A stretch of 64,000 nt of DNA from UBA5066 sp046331465 (GTDB taxonomy: Bacteria; Acidobacteriota; Thermoanaerobaculia; UBA5066), in assembly GCA_046331465.1 (NCBI GenBank), contig JAXLQV010000001.1, positions 1,116,001 to 1,180,000 of the forward strand, written 5' to 3'. Position numbers and translations under genes: made by a program. Below are positions 35,755 to 44,811 of the stretch, one piece after another (position 1 is the first letter of the stretch; every line of letters starts with the position of its first letter). The notes beneath the pieces are model-generated. The model worked only from the letters and a program-made list of their open reading frames with translations. It did no database searches and was not told the origin of the DNA.

Positions 35755-36822
35755 TCAGGGGACGAGGGAGAGGAAGAGGAATGCCGCGAAGAGGAGGAGG
35801 TGGACGGCCCCCTGGAGGAGGTTCGACCGGCCCGAGCCGAACGTGATCGACCCGACGACGAACGTCGCCGTCAGGAGAACGAGGTCCTTGGCGTCGAGGC
35901 CGAGCGTGACCGGCATCTGGAGCGTGAGCGAGGCGACGGCGACGACCGGGATCGTCAGCCCGATGCTCGCGAGGGCCGAGCCGAGGGCGAGGTTGAAGCT
36001 CGTCTGGAGCCGGTTCGCGCGGGCCGCGCGGACCGCCGCGAGCGTCTCGGGGAGGAGGACGAGGATCGCGATGGCGACGCCGAGGACGGTCGGCGGCGCG
36101 CCGGCCGCCGCGATCGACCGCTCGAGGGCCGGGGAGAGGACCTTCGCGAGGCCGACGACCGCGACGAGGGACGCGACGAGGAGGCCGAAGCTCGTGAAGG
36201 CCTGAGCCTTCGACGGCGGGGCGGCGTGCACCGCCTCGTTCTCGGGGTCCGCTGCGGGGAGGAAGTAGTCGCGGTGGCGGACCGTCTGGACGAAGACGAA
36301 GACCGCCCAGAGCGCGAGCGAGGCGGCGCCGGCGAACGCGAGCTGCGAGGAGGTGTAGGTCGGCCCCGGGGTCGAGGTCGTGAACGACGGGAGTACGAGG
36401 GTCAGCGCCGCGAGCGCGACCAGGGCCGCGAGCGCGGAGCCCGCCCCCTCGACGCGAAACGACTGCTCGCGGTGCCGGATCGCTCCGAGGAGGACGCAGA
36501 GGCCGACGACGCCGTTCGCGATGACCATCACGGCGGAGAAGACGGTGTCGCGCGGGAGCGCGGCCTTCGCCGGCCCGCCCGCGATCATCATCGAGAGGAT
36601 CAGCGAGGCCTCGATGACCGTGACGGCGACGGCGAGGACGAGCGTCCCGAGCGGCTCGCCGACCCGGTGCGCGACGACCTCGGCGTGGTGGACCGACGCG
36701 AAGACGGCGGCGACGAGGCCGAGCGCGGCGAGCGTGCCGAGGACCGGCCCGGCGCCGAGCGCGGCCGCGAGCGCGAGGACGACGAGCCCGAGGGGAGGGA
36801 CGACGATGGGCCAGTGCCGCAC
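35755..36822 (-). CDS. Calcium/proton (cation/proton) antiporter, ChaA type
   Basis: Of 355 residues with about eleven membrane helices. The two CaCA alpha-repeats are visible: GEPLGTLVLAVAVTVIEAS with the key Glu, and LPETLAAVRAARANRLQTSF followed by NLALGSALASIGLTIPVVA. It exchanges Ca2+, Na+ or K+ for protons and is closest in layout to ChaA. Start ATG 36822. The gene runs toward rsgA, 207 bases apart; cotranscription is possible. Confidence 0.88.
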   Translation of the reverse strand: MRHWPIVVPPLGLVVLALAAALGAGPVLGTLAALGLVAAVFASVHHAEVVAHRVGEPLGTLVLAVAVTVIEASLILSMMIAGGPAKAALPRDTVFSAVMVIANGVVGLCVLLGAIRHREQSFRVEGAGSALAALVALAALTLVLPSFTTSTPGPTYTSSQLAFAGAASLALWAVFVFVQTVRHRDYFLPAADPENEAVHAAPPSKAQAFTSFGLLVASLVAVVGLAKVLSPALERSIAAAGAPPTVLGVAIAILVLLPETLAAVRAARANRLQTSFNLALGSALASIGLTIPVVAVASLTLQMPVTLGLDAKDLVLLTATFVVGSITFGSGRSNLLQGAVHLLLFAAFLFLSLVP

Positions 36823-36870
36823 GCCGCATTCTAGGGGCGGCCCACGGCGGAGCCGGGCGGCGGCCCGGCC

Positions 36871-37401
36871 TCAGGCCGCGCGGACGCGCTTCCAGGCGAT
36901 CGCCGCGGCCTTCGGCGCCTCGCCGAGGTGCGACTCGACCTCGAAGGCCACCTCGCCGTCGCGGTCGGCGTCGAGGAGCTGCCTCACGTCCCAGAGGTCC
37001 TGCGTCCCCCCGGCGTGGAGCTTCAGGAGGACGAGGTCGGCGGCGCGGGCGACGGGGACGCGCACGTCGAGGAACGCGAAGGGCTCCGCGCGCTTCACGA
37101 CGCCCTCCTGCCACGCCCCCCGCCCCACGACGACGTCGACGGGGCGCTCGTCGCGCGCCGTCAGGCGGACGAGGCCGCGGAGCGGGTCGTCCGGGTCGCC
37201 GCGCCGGATCTCGATCGCCGGGCCGTCGCGCACGACGAGCGCCCAGAACGGATCGGCGAGGACCGCGGCGTCCATCGTGAGGAGGTCGACGTCGAACGTG
37301 GAGCGGGCGATCCCCCGGATCGCGAGCGCGACGCCGCCGACCGTCGCGAAGGCGACGCGACGCAGGGCGAAGTGCTCCGAGACCTTGCGGAGGAGGCTCA
37401 T
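36871..37401 (-). CDS. Nucleotidyltransferase, AbiEii/DUF-type toxin-like
   Basis: Of 176 residues. The nucleotidyltransferase-fold signature is GGVALAIRGIARSTFDVDLL (GG-x-D-x-D), followed by DVVVGRGAW with a further Asp and the motif DLVLLKLHAGGTQDLWDVRQ (Lys plus Asp), which is found in AbiEii/MenT-like nucleotidyltransferases. The start ATG 37401 overlaps the stop of the 71-residue upstream gene (ATGA). It may be the toxin half of a toxin-antitoxin pair; a housekeeping role is not excluded. Confidence 0.8.
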   Translation of the reverse strand: MSLLRKVSEHFALRRVAFATVGGVALAIRGIARSTFDVDLLTMDAAVLADPFWALVVRDGPAIEIRRGDPDDPLRGLVRLTARDERPVDVVVGRGAWQEGVVKRAEPFAFLDVRVPVARAADLVLLKLHAGGTQDLWDVRQLLDADRDGEVAFEVESHLGEAPKAAAIAWKRVRAA

Positions 37402-37613
37402 CCCGAGCCTGCGACGCGGCTCGGGAGCCGGCCGGCCCGCCGGCGGGAGGCGAGCTCCGCCTCGGCCGCGGCGCGCGGGATGCCGCGCGCGCGCCGGAAG
37501 GACTCGGCGTCGTCGTCGCCGAGCTTCAGCGCGCGGAGGACACGCTCGCCGGGCGTGAGCGCAGCGTCGGCATCGACGCCCTTCCGGCGGAAGTCGTCAC
37601 CGATGGAGGGCAC
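37398..37613 (-). CDS. Small protein upstream of the nucleotidyltransferase (possible antitoxin)
   Basis: Of 71 residues: MPSIGDDFRRKGVD start, charged and helical, with LTPGERVLRALKLGDDDAES. No known domain can be recognised. It is the first gene of a two-gene unit with a four-base overlap, in the position of an antitoxin or substrate-selectivity partner. Strong G/C codon bias matches the neighbours, which supports it being a real gene. Confidence 0.65.
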   Translation of the reverse strand: MPSIGDDFRRKGVDADAALTPGERVLRALKLGDDDAESFRRARGIPRAAAEAELASRRRAGRLPSRVAGSG

Positions 37614-37659
37614 CCGGACATTATGGCGCCGGCGAGCCCGCCCGACGAGGTGAGGCCGG

Positions 37660-38181
37660 TCACTTCTCCCGCAGCAGGCGGACGACGTCCTTCTCGACGG
37701 CGGAGAGGTCGTCCTCTCCCTCGTGGCGCGCCGCGAGGCGCCCCTTCCGGTCGATCACGAAGGCGACGGGGAGCCCGAGGACGCCGCCCCAGCGCTCCGC
37801 GACCTTCGCGTCGCCGAGGCCGACGCGGTAGTTCAGCCGGAATTCCTTCCGGAAGGCGCGGACGGGCTCGGCCGACTCGTCGAGCGAGACGCCGATCACC
37901 TCGAGACCGTCCCGCCGGTACTTCTCCTGGAGCGCGACCCAGCGCGGGGCCTGGGAGCGGCAGGGGGCGCACCAGGTCGCCCAGAAGTCGACGACGACGA
38001 CCTTGCCGCGCAGCGCCGCGAGGTCGAGCTTCGCCCCGTCGAGGTCCGCCATGCCGAGGGCGGGGGCCGGCGCGCCGATCTTCGCCGCCGGTTCGGCGGC
38101 CTTCGCGGCCGGAACGAGGAGGGCGGCGGCGATCGCCGCGATCGCGATTGGTGCGAGCGCCCGCCCGGGCCGCTCAGCCAC
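37660..38181 (-). CDS. TlpA/ResA-like periplasmic thioredoxin
   Basis: Of 173 residues. A signal peptide/anchor (APIAIAAIAAALLVPAAKAA) leads to a TlpA-like thioredoxin domain: VVVDFWATWCAPCRSQAPRW with the CxxC active site, the insertion VIGVSLDESAEPV, and the cis-Pro segment GLPVAFVIDRKGRL. It probably reduces or isomerises disulfides, for example in cytochrome c maturation. The GTG start at 38181 overlaps the rhodanese gene by eight bases. Confidence 0.9.
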   Translation of the reverse strand: MAERPGRALAPIAIAAIAAALLVPAAKAAEPAAKIGAPAPALGMADLDGAKLDLAALRGKVVVVDFWATWCAPCRSQAPRWVALQEKYRRDGLEVIGVSLDESAEPVRAFRKEFRLNYRVGLGDAKVAERWGGVLGLPVAFVIDRKGRLAARHEGEDDLSAVEKDVVRLLREK

Positions 38182-38701
38182 GGGGGCCTTCGCCCGATTC
38201 CGTCGGGTAGCCCTTCGAGACCCAGTCCTGCCCGAAGTTCTTCGGGATGACGAGGACGGAGACGTCCGTGAAGCCGGCGGAAAGGAGCGCGCGCCACGGC
38301 TGCTCCATGTTCGGGCAGCGCTCCCACGGGCAGCAGCCGCAGTAGAGGACGATCGGCTTCGTCTTCGGGAACGCCGCGACGGCCTTGCGGATCGCGTCGA
38401 GCCCGGCCGGGCTCGAGCCCGGTCCGGCGTACTGCGAGCCTGGGATGTGCGCCTGGACGAAGAGGACCCTGAACCCGACGTGGAAGACCGCTGGCTTCTC
38501 GACGCCCGTCGTCCGGAGCGTCTTCGCGAGCTCGTCCAGGGTGAGCTTCTTCGCGTCCTGCCAGGCGGTCGGCGTGGGAGCGGGACCTTCGGTCCGGGCC
38601 GGGGCCGCGAAGCCGAGCCCGACGAGCGCGACGAGCAGGAGAGAGGCCGCACGGAGCCTCGGGACGGGACGGTTGCGGGCAGGGGCGGACGTCGGGTTCA
38701 T
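38174..38701 (-). CDS. Secreted rhodanese-like protein with Cys-rich active loop
   Basis: Of 175 residues. Signal peptide (AASLLLVALVGLGFAAPA), then a rhodanese domain: FHVGFRVLFVQAHIPGSQYA and, in place of a classic C-x4-R loop, VLYCGCCPWERCPNM with four Cys. The ATG at 38701 has GGAGG four bases before it. The CxCCPWxxCPN form is unlike catalytic sulfurtransferases and may bind a metal or shuttle disulfides with the TlpA-like thioredoxin, whose gene overlaps it. Confidence 0.85.
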   Translation of the reverse strand: MNPTSAPARNRPVPRLRAASLLLVALVGLGFAAPARTEGPAPTPTAWQDAKKLTLDELAKTLRTTGVEKPAVFHVGFRVLFVQAHIPGSQYAGPGSSPAGLDAIRKAVAAFPKTKPIVLYCGCCPWERCPNMEQPWRALLSAGFTDVSVLVIPKNFGQDWVSKGYPTESGEGPRG

Positions 38702-38803
38702 CGTGCCTCCGAGCCCCGGGTGCCGGGGACGGGAGATCCTACGACGCACGCCAGCGGACAGACCACGCCTCGAGGGCCGGCTGCGGGGATACTGGTCGGC
38801 GTC

Positions 38804-41623
38804 ATGGACGCCTCCACGGTGGCGGATCGTGATCCGTCCGCGGCCGGAAGGGTCGGCGCGCCCGGCGCCTGGCACCGGAGCGCGGACGTCGTGCTCGCGG
38901 ACCTGGAATGCGCGCCGGCATCGGGGCTCTCGGAGGCGGAGGCGGCGGCGCGGCTCGGGCGCCTCGGCCCGAACGAGCTGACGGAGCGGGCGGGGCGGAG
39001 CCGGCTCGAGATCGTGCGCGAGCAGCTCGTCAACGTCCTGACGCTCATCCTCGTCGCCGCCGCGATCCTCTCGGCCGCGCTCGGAGACGAGATCGAGGCC
39101 GTCGTCATACTGGCGATCGTCGCCCTCAACGCGGCCCTCGGCACCTCGCAGGAGGTGCGCGCCGAACAGTCGATGGCCGCGCTCCGGAGGATGTCGGTCC
39201 CCACGGTCCGGGTCCGGCGCGACGGAAAGGTGCAGGAGGCCTCCTCGCGGGACCTCGTCCCGGGCGACGTCGTCCTCCTCGAGGCGGGGAACGTGGTGCC
39301 GGCCGACGGCCGGGTCCTCGAGAGCGTGAACCTGAGGGCCCAGGAGTCCGCGCTCACGGGCGAGTCGGAGGCCGTGGAAAAGGACGGGGCGATCGTCCTC
39401 GAGGCGGAGCGGCCGCTCGCCGAGCGGCGGAACATGGTCTTCTCGGGGACGATCGTCACGTGGGGCCGCGGCGAGATCGTCGTGACGGCAACCGGCATGG
39501 CCACCGAGCTCGGGAAGATCGCGAGCCTCCTCCAGGGCGTCGTGGAGGAGAAGACCCCGCTCCAGAAGCGGCTCGACCGGATGGGAAGGAGCCTCGCCGT
39601 CGCCGCGGGAGTTCTCGTCGCCGTCGTCTTCCTCCTCGGGATCCGGACGGCGGGGACGCGCGAGGAGGTCTTCGAGGTCCTCCTCACCGCGGTGAGCCTC
39701 GCGGTCGCCGCGATCCCCGAGGCGATGACGGCGGTCGTCACGATCGCCCTTTCCCTCGGCGCGCAGCGGATGCTGAAGCGCCGCGCACTCATCCGGAAGC
39801 TGCCGGCGGTCGAGACGCTCGGCTCGGTGAGCGTCATCTGCTCGGACAAGACGGGGACGCTGACCCAGAACCGGATGACGGTGACGGCGATCGACGTCGC
39901 GAACCACCGGATCGACCTCGTCCAGCGCGAGGGCGCGCCCCGCTTCTCGCTCCGGCGCGTCGGCTCGGGCGAGGCGGAGCCCGCGCTCGCCCCGACGCTC
40001 GACCTCCTCCTCGCGGGGGGCGCGCTCTGCAACGACGCCGCGCTCGTGAGGGAGGAGTCGTCGGCGGGCTTCCACGCCGTCGGCGACCCGACGGAAGGGT
40101 CTCTCGTCCTGGCGGCGGCCGAGTACGGCGCGCGGAAGGACGACCTCGACCGGGCGCTGCCGCGCGTCGCCGAGCTCCCGTTCGACTCGGAGAGGAAGCG
40201 GATGACGACGGTCCACCGCCTGCCGGAGGACGACGCGTCGGTCCCCGCCTCGCTCCGGCCGCTCTGGGCGCGGCGGGTCCGGAGGCGGGAGACGCCGGAC
40301 TACCTCGCCGTGACGAAAGGCGCGGTCGACGGCCTCGTCTCGAGGGCGACGACCGTCTGGGTCGACGGGGAGGTCGTCCCGCTCGACGGGGAGCGGCGTC
40401 TCCGGGTGAAGGCGGCGCACGACGACCTCGCGGCGAAGGGGATGCGCGTCCTCGGCCTCGCCGTCCGGCCTCTCGGGAGGCCGCCGGCCGCGGGGGAGCT
40501 CGCCTCGCTCGAGGAGGAGCTGACGCTCGTCGGCCTCTTCGGCCTGCTCGACCCGGCGCGGCCGGAGGTCGCCGAGGCCGTCGCGCGCTGCCGGACGGCG
40601 GGGATCCGGCCCGTCATGATCACGGGCGACCACCCGCTGACGGCGCGGCACATCGCGAGACAGGTCGGCATCGCCGACGGCGAGGAGTTCCTGACGGGCC
40701 CGGAGCTCGACCGGCTGACGGACGCGGAGCTGGGCGAGAGGGTGAAGGCCGTGTCGGTCTTCGCCCGCGTCTCGCCCGAGCACAAGATCCGGCTCGTCGC
40801 GAGCCTCCAGGCACGGGGCCTCGTCGTCGCGATGACCGGGGACGGCGTCAACGACGCGCCTGCGCTCCGCAAGGCGGACATCGGCGTCGCGATGGGGATC
40901 ACGGGGACGGACGTCTCGAAGGACGCGGCCGAGATGGTCCTCCTCGACGACAACTTCGCCACGATCGTCGCGGCCGTCGAGGAGGGCCGGAAGATCTACG
41001 ACAACGTCCGGAAGTTCATCGGGTACCTCCTGAGCTGCAACGCGAGCGAGATCGCCGTCATGCTCCTCGCGCCGCTCCTCGGGATGCCTCTCCCGCTCCT
41101 GCCCCTCCAGATCCTCTGGATGAACCTCGTCACGGACGGGCTGCCGGCACTCGCGCTCGGCGTGGAGCCGGCGGAGTCGGACCTGATGAAGCGCCCTCCG
41201 GCGTCCTCCGAGGAGAGCATCTTCGGTCGCGGCCTCGCGCCGTTCGTCGTCGCGATGGGCGTCGTGATGAGCCTGACCTCCCTCGGGATCGGCCTCTTCT
41301 CGTTCCGGAGCGGCGACCCGGCGTGGCGGACGCTCCTCTTCACGACGCTCATCTTTTCCCAGGTGACGCTCGCGCTCGAGGTCCGCTCCGAGAGGCGGTC
41401 GCTCTTCCGGACCGGGCTCCTGACGAACCCGCTCATGGTCGTCGCGTTCCTCTCGACGGTCGGCCTGCAGGCCGCGGTCGTCTACGTGCCGTTCCTCCGG
41501 CGGGTCTTCGCGACGGCCCCGCTCGGCCCGCGCGACCTCCTCGTCGTGATCGGGTCGGGCCTCGCGGTCGTCGTCGCCGCCGAGGCGTGGAAGGGACTCC
41601 TCCGCCGGAGGGACGCGGCCTGA
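38804..41623 (+). CDS. Cation-transporting P-type ATPase (P2A, Ca2+-ATPase-like)
   Basis: Of 939 residues. N-terminal cation-ATPase domain (LSEAEAAARLGRLGPNEL), actuator motif ALTGESEAVEK, phosphorylation site CSDKTGTLTQNRM, nucleotide-binding KGAVDGLVSRA, hinge MTGDGVNDAPALRKADIGVA and C-terminal helices with NLVTDGLPALALGVEP. Helix 4 reads AVAAIPEAMTAV, keeping the ion-binding Glu while SERCA has PEGLP. The likely substrate is Ca2+ (or Mn2+). The ATG at 38804 was chosen because the conserved part begins about 25 residues later; the frame is open upstream only as a shadow. The gene is divergent from the rhodanese gene. Confidence 0.92.
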   Translation: MDASTVADRDPSAAGRVGAPGAWHRSADVVLADLECAPASGLSEAEAAARLGRLGPNELTERAGRSRLEIVREQLVNVLTLILVAAAILSAALGDEIEAVVILAIVALNAALGTSQEVRAEQSMAALRRMSVPTVRVRRDGKVQEASSRDLVPGDVVLLEAGNVVPADGRVLESVNLRAQESALTGESEAVEKDGAIVLEAERPLAERRNMVFSGTIVTWGRGEIVVTATGMATELGKIASLLQGVVEEKTPLQKRLDRMGRSLAVAAGVLVAVVFLLGIRTAGTREEVFEVLLTAVSLAVAAIPEAMTAVVTIALSLGAQRMLKRRALIRKLPAVETLGSVSVICSDKTGTLTQNRMTVTAIDVANHRIDLVQREGAPRFSLRRVGSGEAEPALAPTLDLLLAGGALCNDAALVREESSAGFHAVGDPTEGSLVLAAAEYGARKDDLDRALPRVAELPFDSERKRMTTVHRLPEDDASVPASLRPLWARRVRRRETPDYLAVTKGAVDGLVSRATTVWVDGEVVPLDGERRLRVKAAHDDLAAKGMRVLGLAVRPLGRPPAAGELASLEEELTLVGLFGLLDPARPEVAEAVARCRTAGIRPVMITGDHPLTARHIARQVGIADGEEFLTGPELDRLTDAELGERVKAVSVFARVSPEHKIRLVASLQARGLVVAMTGDGVNDAPALRKADIGVAMGITGTDVSKDAAEMVLLDDNFATIVAAVEEGRKIYDNVRKFIGYLLSCNASEIAVMLLAPLLGMPLPLLPLQILWMNLVTDGLPALALGVEPAESDLMKRPPASSEESIFGRGLAPFVVAMGVVMSLTSLGIGLFSFRSGDPAWRTLLFTTLIFSQVTLALEVRSERRSLFRTGLLTNPLMVVAFLSTVGLQAAVVYVPFLRRVFATAPLGPRDLLVVIGSGLAVVVAAEAWKGLLRRRDAA

Positions 41624-41658
41624 CGGGAGCCGCCCGGGGAGTGCGGCAGAATCCGGCC

Positions 41659-43959
41659 ATGAGCGATCCCGCCCGCCCCGCGAACCGGCTCGCGAAGGAG
41701 TCGTCCCCGTACCTGCGCCAGCACGCGCACAACCCGGTCGACTGGTACCCGTGGGGCGCCGAGGCGTTCGAGAAGGCGCGGAGCGAGGACAAGCCGCTCT
41801 TCCTCTCCATCGGCTACTCGGCCTGCCACTGGTGCCACGTGATGGAGCGCGAGTCGTTCGAGAACGAGGAGATCGCGCGGCTCCTCAACGCGGCGTTCGT
41901 CCCCGTCAAGGTCGACCGCGAGGAGCGCCCCGACGTCGACGACGTCTACATGAGCGCCGTGCAGACGATGGTGGGGCGCGGCGGCTGGCCGCTGTCGGCG
42001 TTCCTCTTCCCCGACGGCCGTCCCTTCTTCGGCGGCACCTACTTCCCGCCCGAGGACCGGGCGGGCCGCGCCGGGTTCCGGACGATCGTCGAGAAGCTCG
42101 CGGAGGCGTGGCGCGAGCGGCGCGAGGAGCTCGCGAAGGGGGCGGACGAGGTCGTCGCCGAGGTCGAGCGCGCGAACCGGATCGCCGAGAGGGCCGGGCG
42201 CGAGACGCTCTCCGCCGCGACGGGGAACGTCCTGACGGAGACGCTCAAGAGGACGTTCGACGCGCGGCACGGCGGCTTCGGCGGAGCGCCGAAGTTCCCG
42301 CCCCACCTCGCGCTCGAGTGGCTCCTCCTGAAGGGGGCCGAGGGGGACTCGATCGCCCGCTCGATGGCGCTGAAGACGCTCGACGAGATGGCGCTCGGCG
42401 GCATCCACGACCACCTCGCCGGCGGCTTCCACCGCTACGCGACGGACGACCGCTGGCTCCTCCCGCACTTCGAGAAGATGCTGACCGACAACGCGCAGCT
42501 CCTCTCGCTCTACGCGCGCGCCTTCGTCCTGACGGGGCGCGACCTCTACTGGCGGACGGCGCGCGGGATCGGCGACTGGCTCCTCGCGGAGATGCGCGGG
42601 GAGGAGGGGGGGTTCTTCGCCGCGACGGATGCCGACTCGGAAGGGGAGGAAGGGAAGTACTTCGTCTGGACGGAGGCGGAGGTCCGGGAGGCCGCGGGAG
42701 ACGACGCCGCCCTCTTCGCGAGCGCCTACCGCGTGAGGCCCGAGGGGAACTACCACGACGAGTCGACGGGGCGCGCGACCGGGAAGAACGTCCTCCACCT
42801 CGCGGAGGAGCCCTCGTCCGAGGACGAGCGGCGGCTCGCGCCGGTGAGGGCGCGCCTCCTCGAGAGGCGCCGCCTCCGAGTTCCCCCGACGACGGACGAC
42901 AAGCGGATCGCCGGCTGGAACGCCCTCGCAGTCTCGGGGCTCGCGGCGGCGTCGTCGATCGTCGGCGAGCCGCGCTACCTCGACGCGGCGCGCGACTGCG
43001 CGCGCTTCCTCCTCGCGCGGATGCGTGACGGGGAGGGACGCCTCCTCCGGACGTGGAAGGACGGCGAGGCGAAGATCCTCGCGTTCCTCGAGGACGAGGC
43101 GTACTTCGCCCTGGCCCTCCTCGACCTCGCCGACGCCGAGCCCGACGAGGCGGAGAAGCGCCGGTGGGCCTCGGAGGCGCGCCGCGTCGTCGCGGGCCTC
43201 CGCAGGCGCTTCGCGCGGCCGGGGGCCGCCGGGTTCACGTTCACGGGCGTTGGGCACGAGCCCCTCCTCGTGAGGACGCGCGACCTCTTCGACAAGGCGA
43301 TCCCCTCCGCGCCCGGCGCGGCCGCGCGCGCTCTCGCACGGCTCGCGCGGCGCGACGGCGACGCCGCGCTCGCGGCCGAGGCGCTGACGGCGGTCGAGGA
43401 GGTCTCGGGCCTGATGGAGCGGGCGCCGCACGGGACCGAGTCGTGGCACCTCGCGTGGGAGGAGCTCCGGACGGGCGGGCTGCTCCGGGAGGCCCCGGCG
43501 CCGACCGCCGCGGCGGCCGGCGGGGATGACGACGAGCCGGAGCCCGCGGCCGAACCCCGCGACGGGGACGGCGGCCCGGTGCGGGTCTCGGCCCTCCTCT
43601 CGACGGACCGCGTCTCGCCGGGGGAGATGCTCGAGGTGAGGATCTCGGTCGAGACGGCGGGCGGGTGGGCGCTCACGGGCGAGAAGCCGCTCCAGGTCGA
43701 CGCCTGGGGCGGGCCCGACCTGCGCTGCACGGCCGTCGAGCTGCCGCCGCGGCGGACCGTGACCCACGAGGACGGGAGCACCGAGCCGGGGTACGAGGGG
43801 CGGGTGGAGGTGACGCTCGTCTTCGAGGTCCGCGCCGGGGCGGCCGAAGGCGAGCACCCGATCGCCGTCTCGCTCCGGTACCGGGCGTGCGGCGAGGGGA
43901 CGTGCCTCCCGGAGAGGGCGTTCGCGCTGACGGTCCCCGTCCTCGTCCTCGGTCGCTGA
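41659..43959 (+). CDS. YyaL/SSP411-type thioredoxin-domain protein fused to a DsbD-like domain
   Basis: Of 766 residues. Residues of about 1-170 are the DUF255 thioredoxin-like domain: ANRLAKESSPYLRQHAHNPV, SIGYSACHWCHVMERESF (CxxC), GRGGWPLSAFLFPDGRPFFG. Then a six-hairpin glycosidase-like (GlcNAc 2-epimerase-like) helical domain up to about 620. A Pro/Glu/Asp-rich linker is followed by about 130 residues with SALLSTDRVSPGEMLEVRIS and SLRYRACGEGTCLPERAF, resembling the N-terminal domain of DsbD (C-x4-C pair). The start is ATG 41659. No signal peptide is visible, which is odd for a DsbD-like domain. Confidence 0.85.
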   Translation: MSDPARPANRLAKESSPYLRQHAHNPVDWYPWGAEAFEKARSEDKPLFLSIGYSACHWCHVMERESFENEEIARLLNAAFVPVKVDREERPDVDDVYMSAVQTMVGRGGWPLSAFLFPDGRPFFGGTYFPPEDRAGRAGFRTIVEKLAEAWRERREELAKGADEVVAEVERANRIAERAGRETLSAATGNVLTETLKRTFDARHGGFGGAPKFPPHLALEWLLLKGAEGDSIARSMALKTLDEMALGGIHDHLAGGFHRYATDDRWLLPHFEKMLTDNAQLLSLYARAFVLTGRDLYWRTARGIGDWLLAEMRGEEGGFFAATDADSEGEEGKYFVWTEAEVREAAGDDAALFASAYRVRPEGNYHDESTGRATGKNVLHLAEEPSSEDERRLAPVRARLLERRRLRVPPTTDDKRIAGWNALAVSGLAAASSIVGEPRYLDAARDCARFLLARMRDGEGRLLRTWKDGEAKILAFLEDEAYFALALLDLADAEPDEAEKRRWASEARRVVAGLRRRFARPGAAGFTFTGVGHEPLLVRTRDLFDKAIPSAPGAAARALARLARRDGDAALAAEALTAVEEVSGLMERAPHGTESWHLAWEELRTGGLLREAPAPTAAAAGGDDDEPEPAAEPRDGDGGPVRVSALLSTDRVSPGEMLEVRISVETAGGWALTGEKPLQVDAWGGPDLRCTAVELPPRRTVTHEDGSTEPGYEGRVEVTLVFEVRAGAAEGEHPIAVSLRYRACGEGTCLPERAFALTVPVLVLGR

Positions 43960-44802
43960 ATGACCGGGTCGCTGTCGCCCCGCGCGGGGCGCCTTCGGGT
44001 CGCGCTCGCCGCGCTCCTCTGGTCGACGGGCGGTCTCGCCATCAAGCTCGTCCCGCTCGACGCCGTCGGCGTCGTCTTCTGGAGGGCGACGCTCACCGTC
44101 GCCTTCCTCGTCGCCGTCTTCCGGCCGAGCCTCGAGAGGTGGAAGAAGGCGTCCGTCGCGACGGCGGTCGTCTACGCGTTCATGATCCTCACCTTCGTCA
44201 CGGCGACGAAGTGGACGACGGCCGCGAACGCGATCTTCCTGCAGTACACCGGGCCGTTTTACGTCCTCGCCCTCGGCCCGTGGCTCCTGAAGGAGAGGTT
44301 CCGGAAGGCCGACGCCGTCGCGATCGCCGTCGCGCTCGGCGGCATGTCGCTCTTCTTCGTCGGGAAGCTGGAGGCAGGGCACCTCGCCGGGAACCTGATG
44401 GGGATCGTCTCGGGCGTCTTCTTCGGGCTGACGATCCTCCTCCTCCGCCGCGACCAGTCGCGCGACGCGATGGCCTCGGTCTTCCTCGGGAACCTCCTCG
44501 CCGCCGCGATCTCGCTCCCGTTCGCGTGGGGGAACCTCGCGCTCGACGCGAAGGGCTTCGCCGTCATCGCCTTCCTCGGCATCGTCCAGATGGGGGTCGC
44601 CTACATCCTCTTCGTGGGGGGCCTCTCCGTCGTCCCGGCCGCAGAAGCCTCGCTCCTCGGGATGCTCGAGCCGACGTTCAACCCGCTCTGGGCCTACCTC
44701 GGCGTCGGCGAGAAGCCGTCGGGCTGGGCGCTCCTCGGCGGGGCGATCGTCCTCCTCGCGGTCGCGGGGCGGACCGTTGCCGGGGCGCGCGGGGGGAAGT
44801 AG
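43960..44802 (+). CDS. EamA/DMT-superfamily transporter
   Basis: Of 280 residues with ten predicted membrane helices in two EamA repeats. The first contains ALLWSTGGLAIKLVPLDAVG and the second MGIVSGVFFGLTILLLRRDQ, ending GMLEPTFNPLWAYLGVGEKP, a typical RhaT/YedA-like signature. It starts directly after the preceding TGA (TGAATG), so it is in an operon with the YyaL-DsbD gene. Substrate unknown (amino acids, metabolites or drugs). Confidence 0.9.
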   Translation: MTGSLSPRAGRLRVALAALLWSTGGLAIKLVPLDAVGVVFWRATLTVAFLVAVFRPSLERWKKASVATAVVYAFMILTFVTATKWTTAANAIFLQYTGPFYVLALGPWLLKERFRKADAVAIAVALGGMSLFFVGKLEAGHLAGNLMGIVSGVFFGLTILLLRRDQSRDAMASVFLGNLLAAAISLPFAWGNLALDAKGFAVIAFLGIVQMGVAYILFVGGLSVVPAAEASLLGMLEPTFNPLWAYLGVGEKPSGWALLGGAIVLLAVAGRTVAGARGGK

Positions 44803-44811
44803 GTCGGCCCG

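Noticed and set aside
34681..36834. Long plus-strand frame opposite rsgA and the antiporter gene
   Set aside because: Highly charged Arg/Glu/Asp-rich shadow with no domain.
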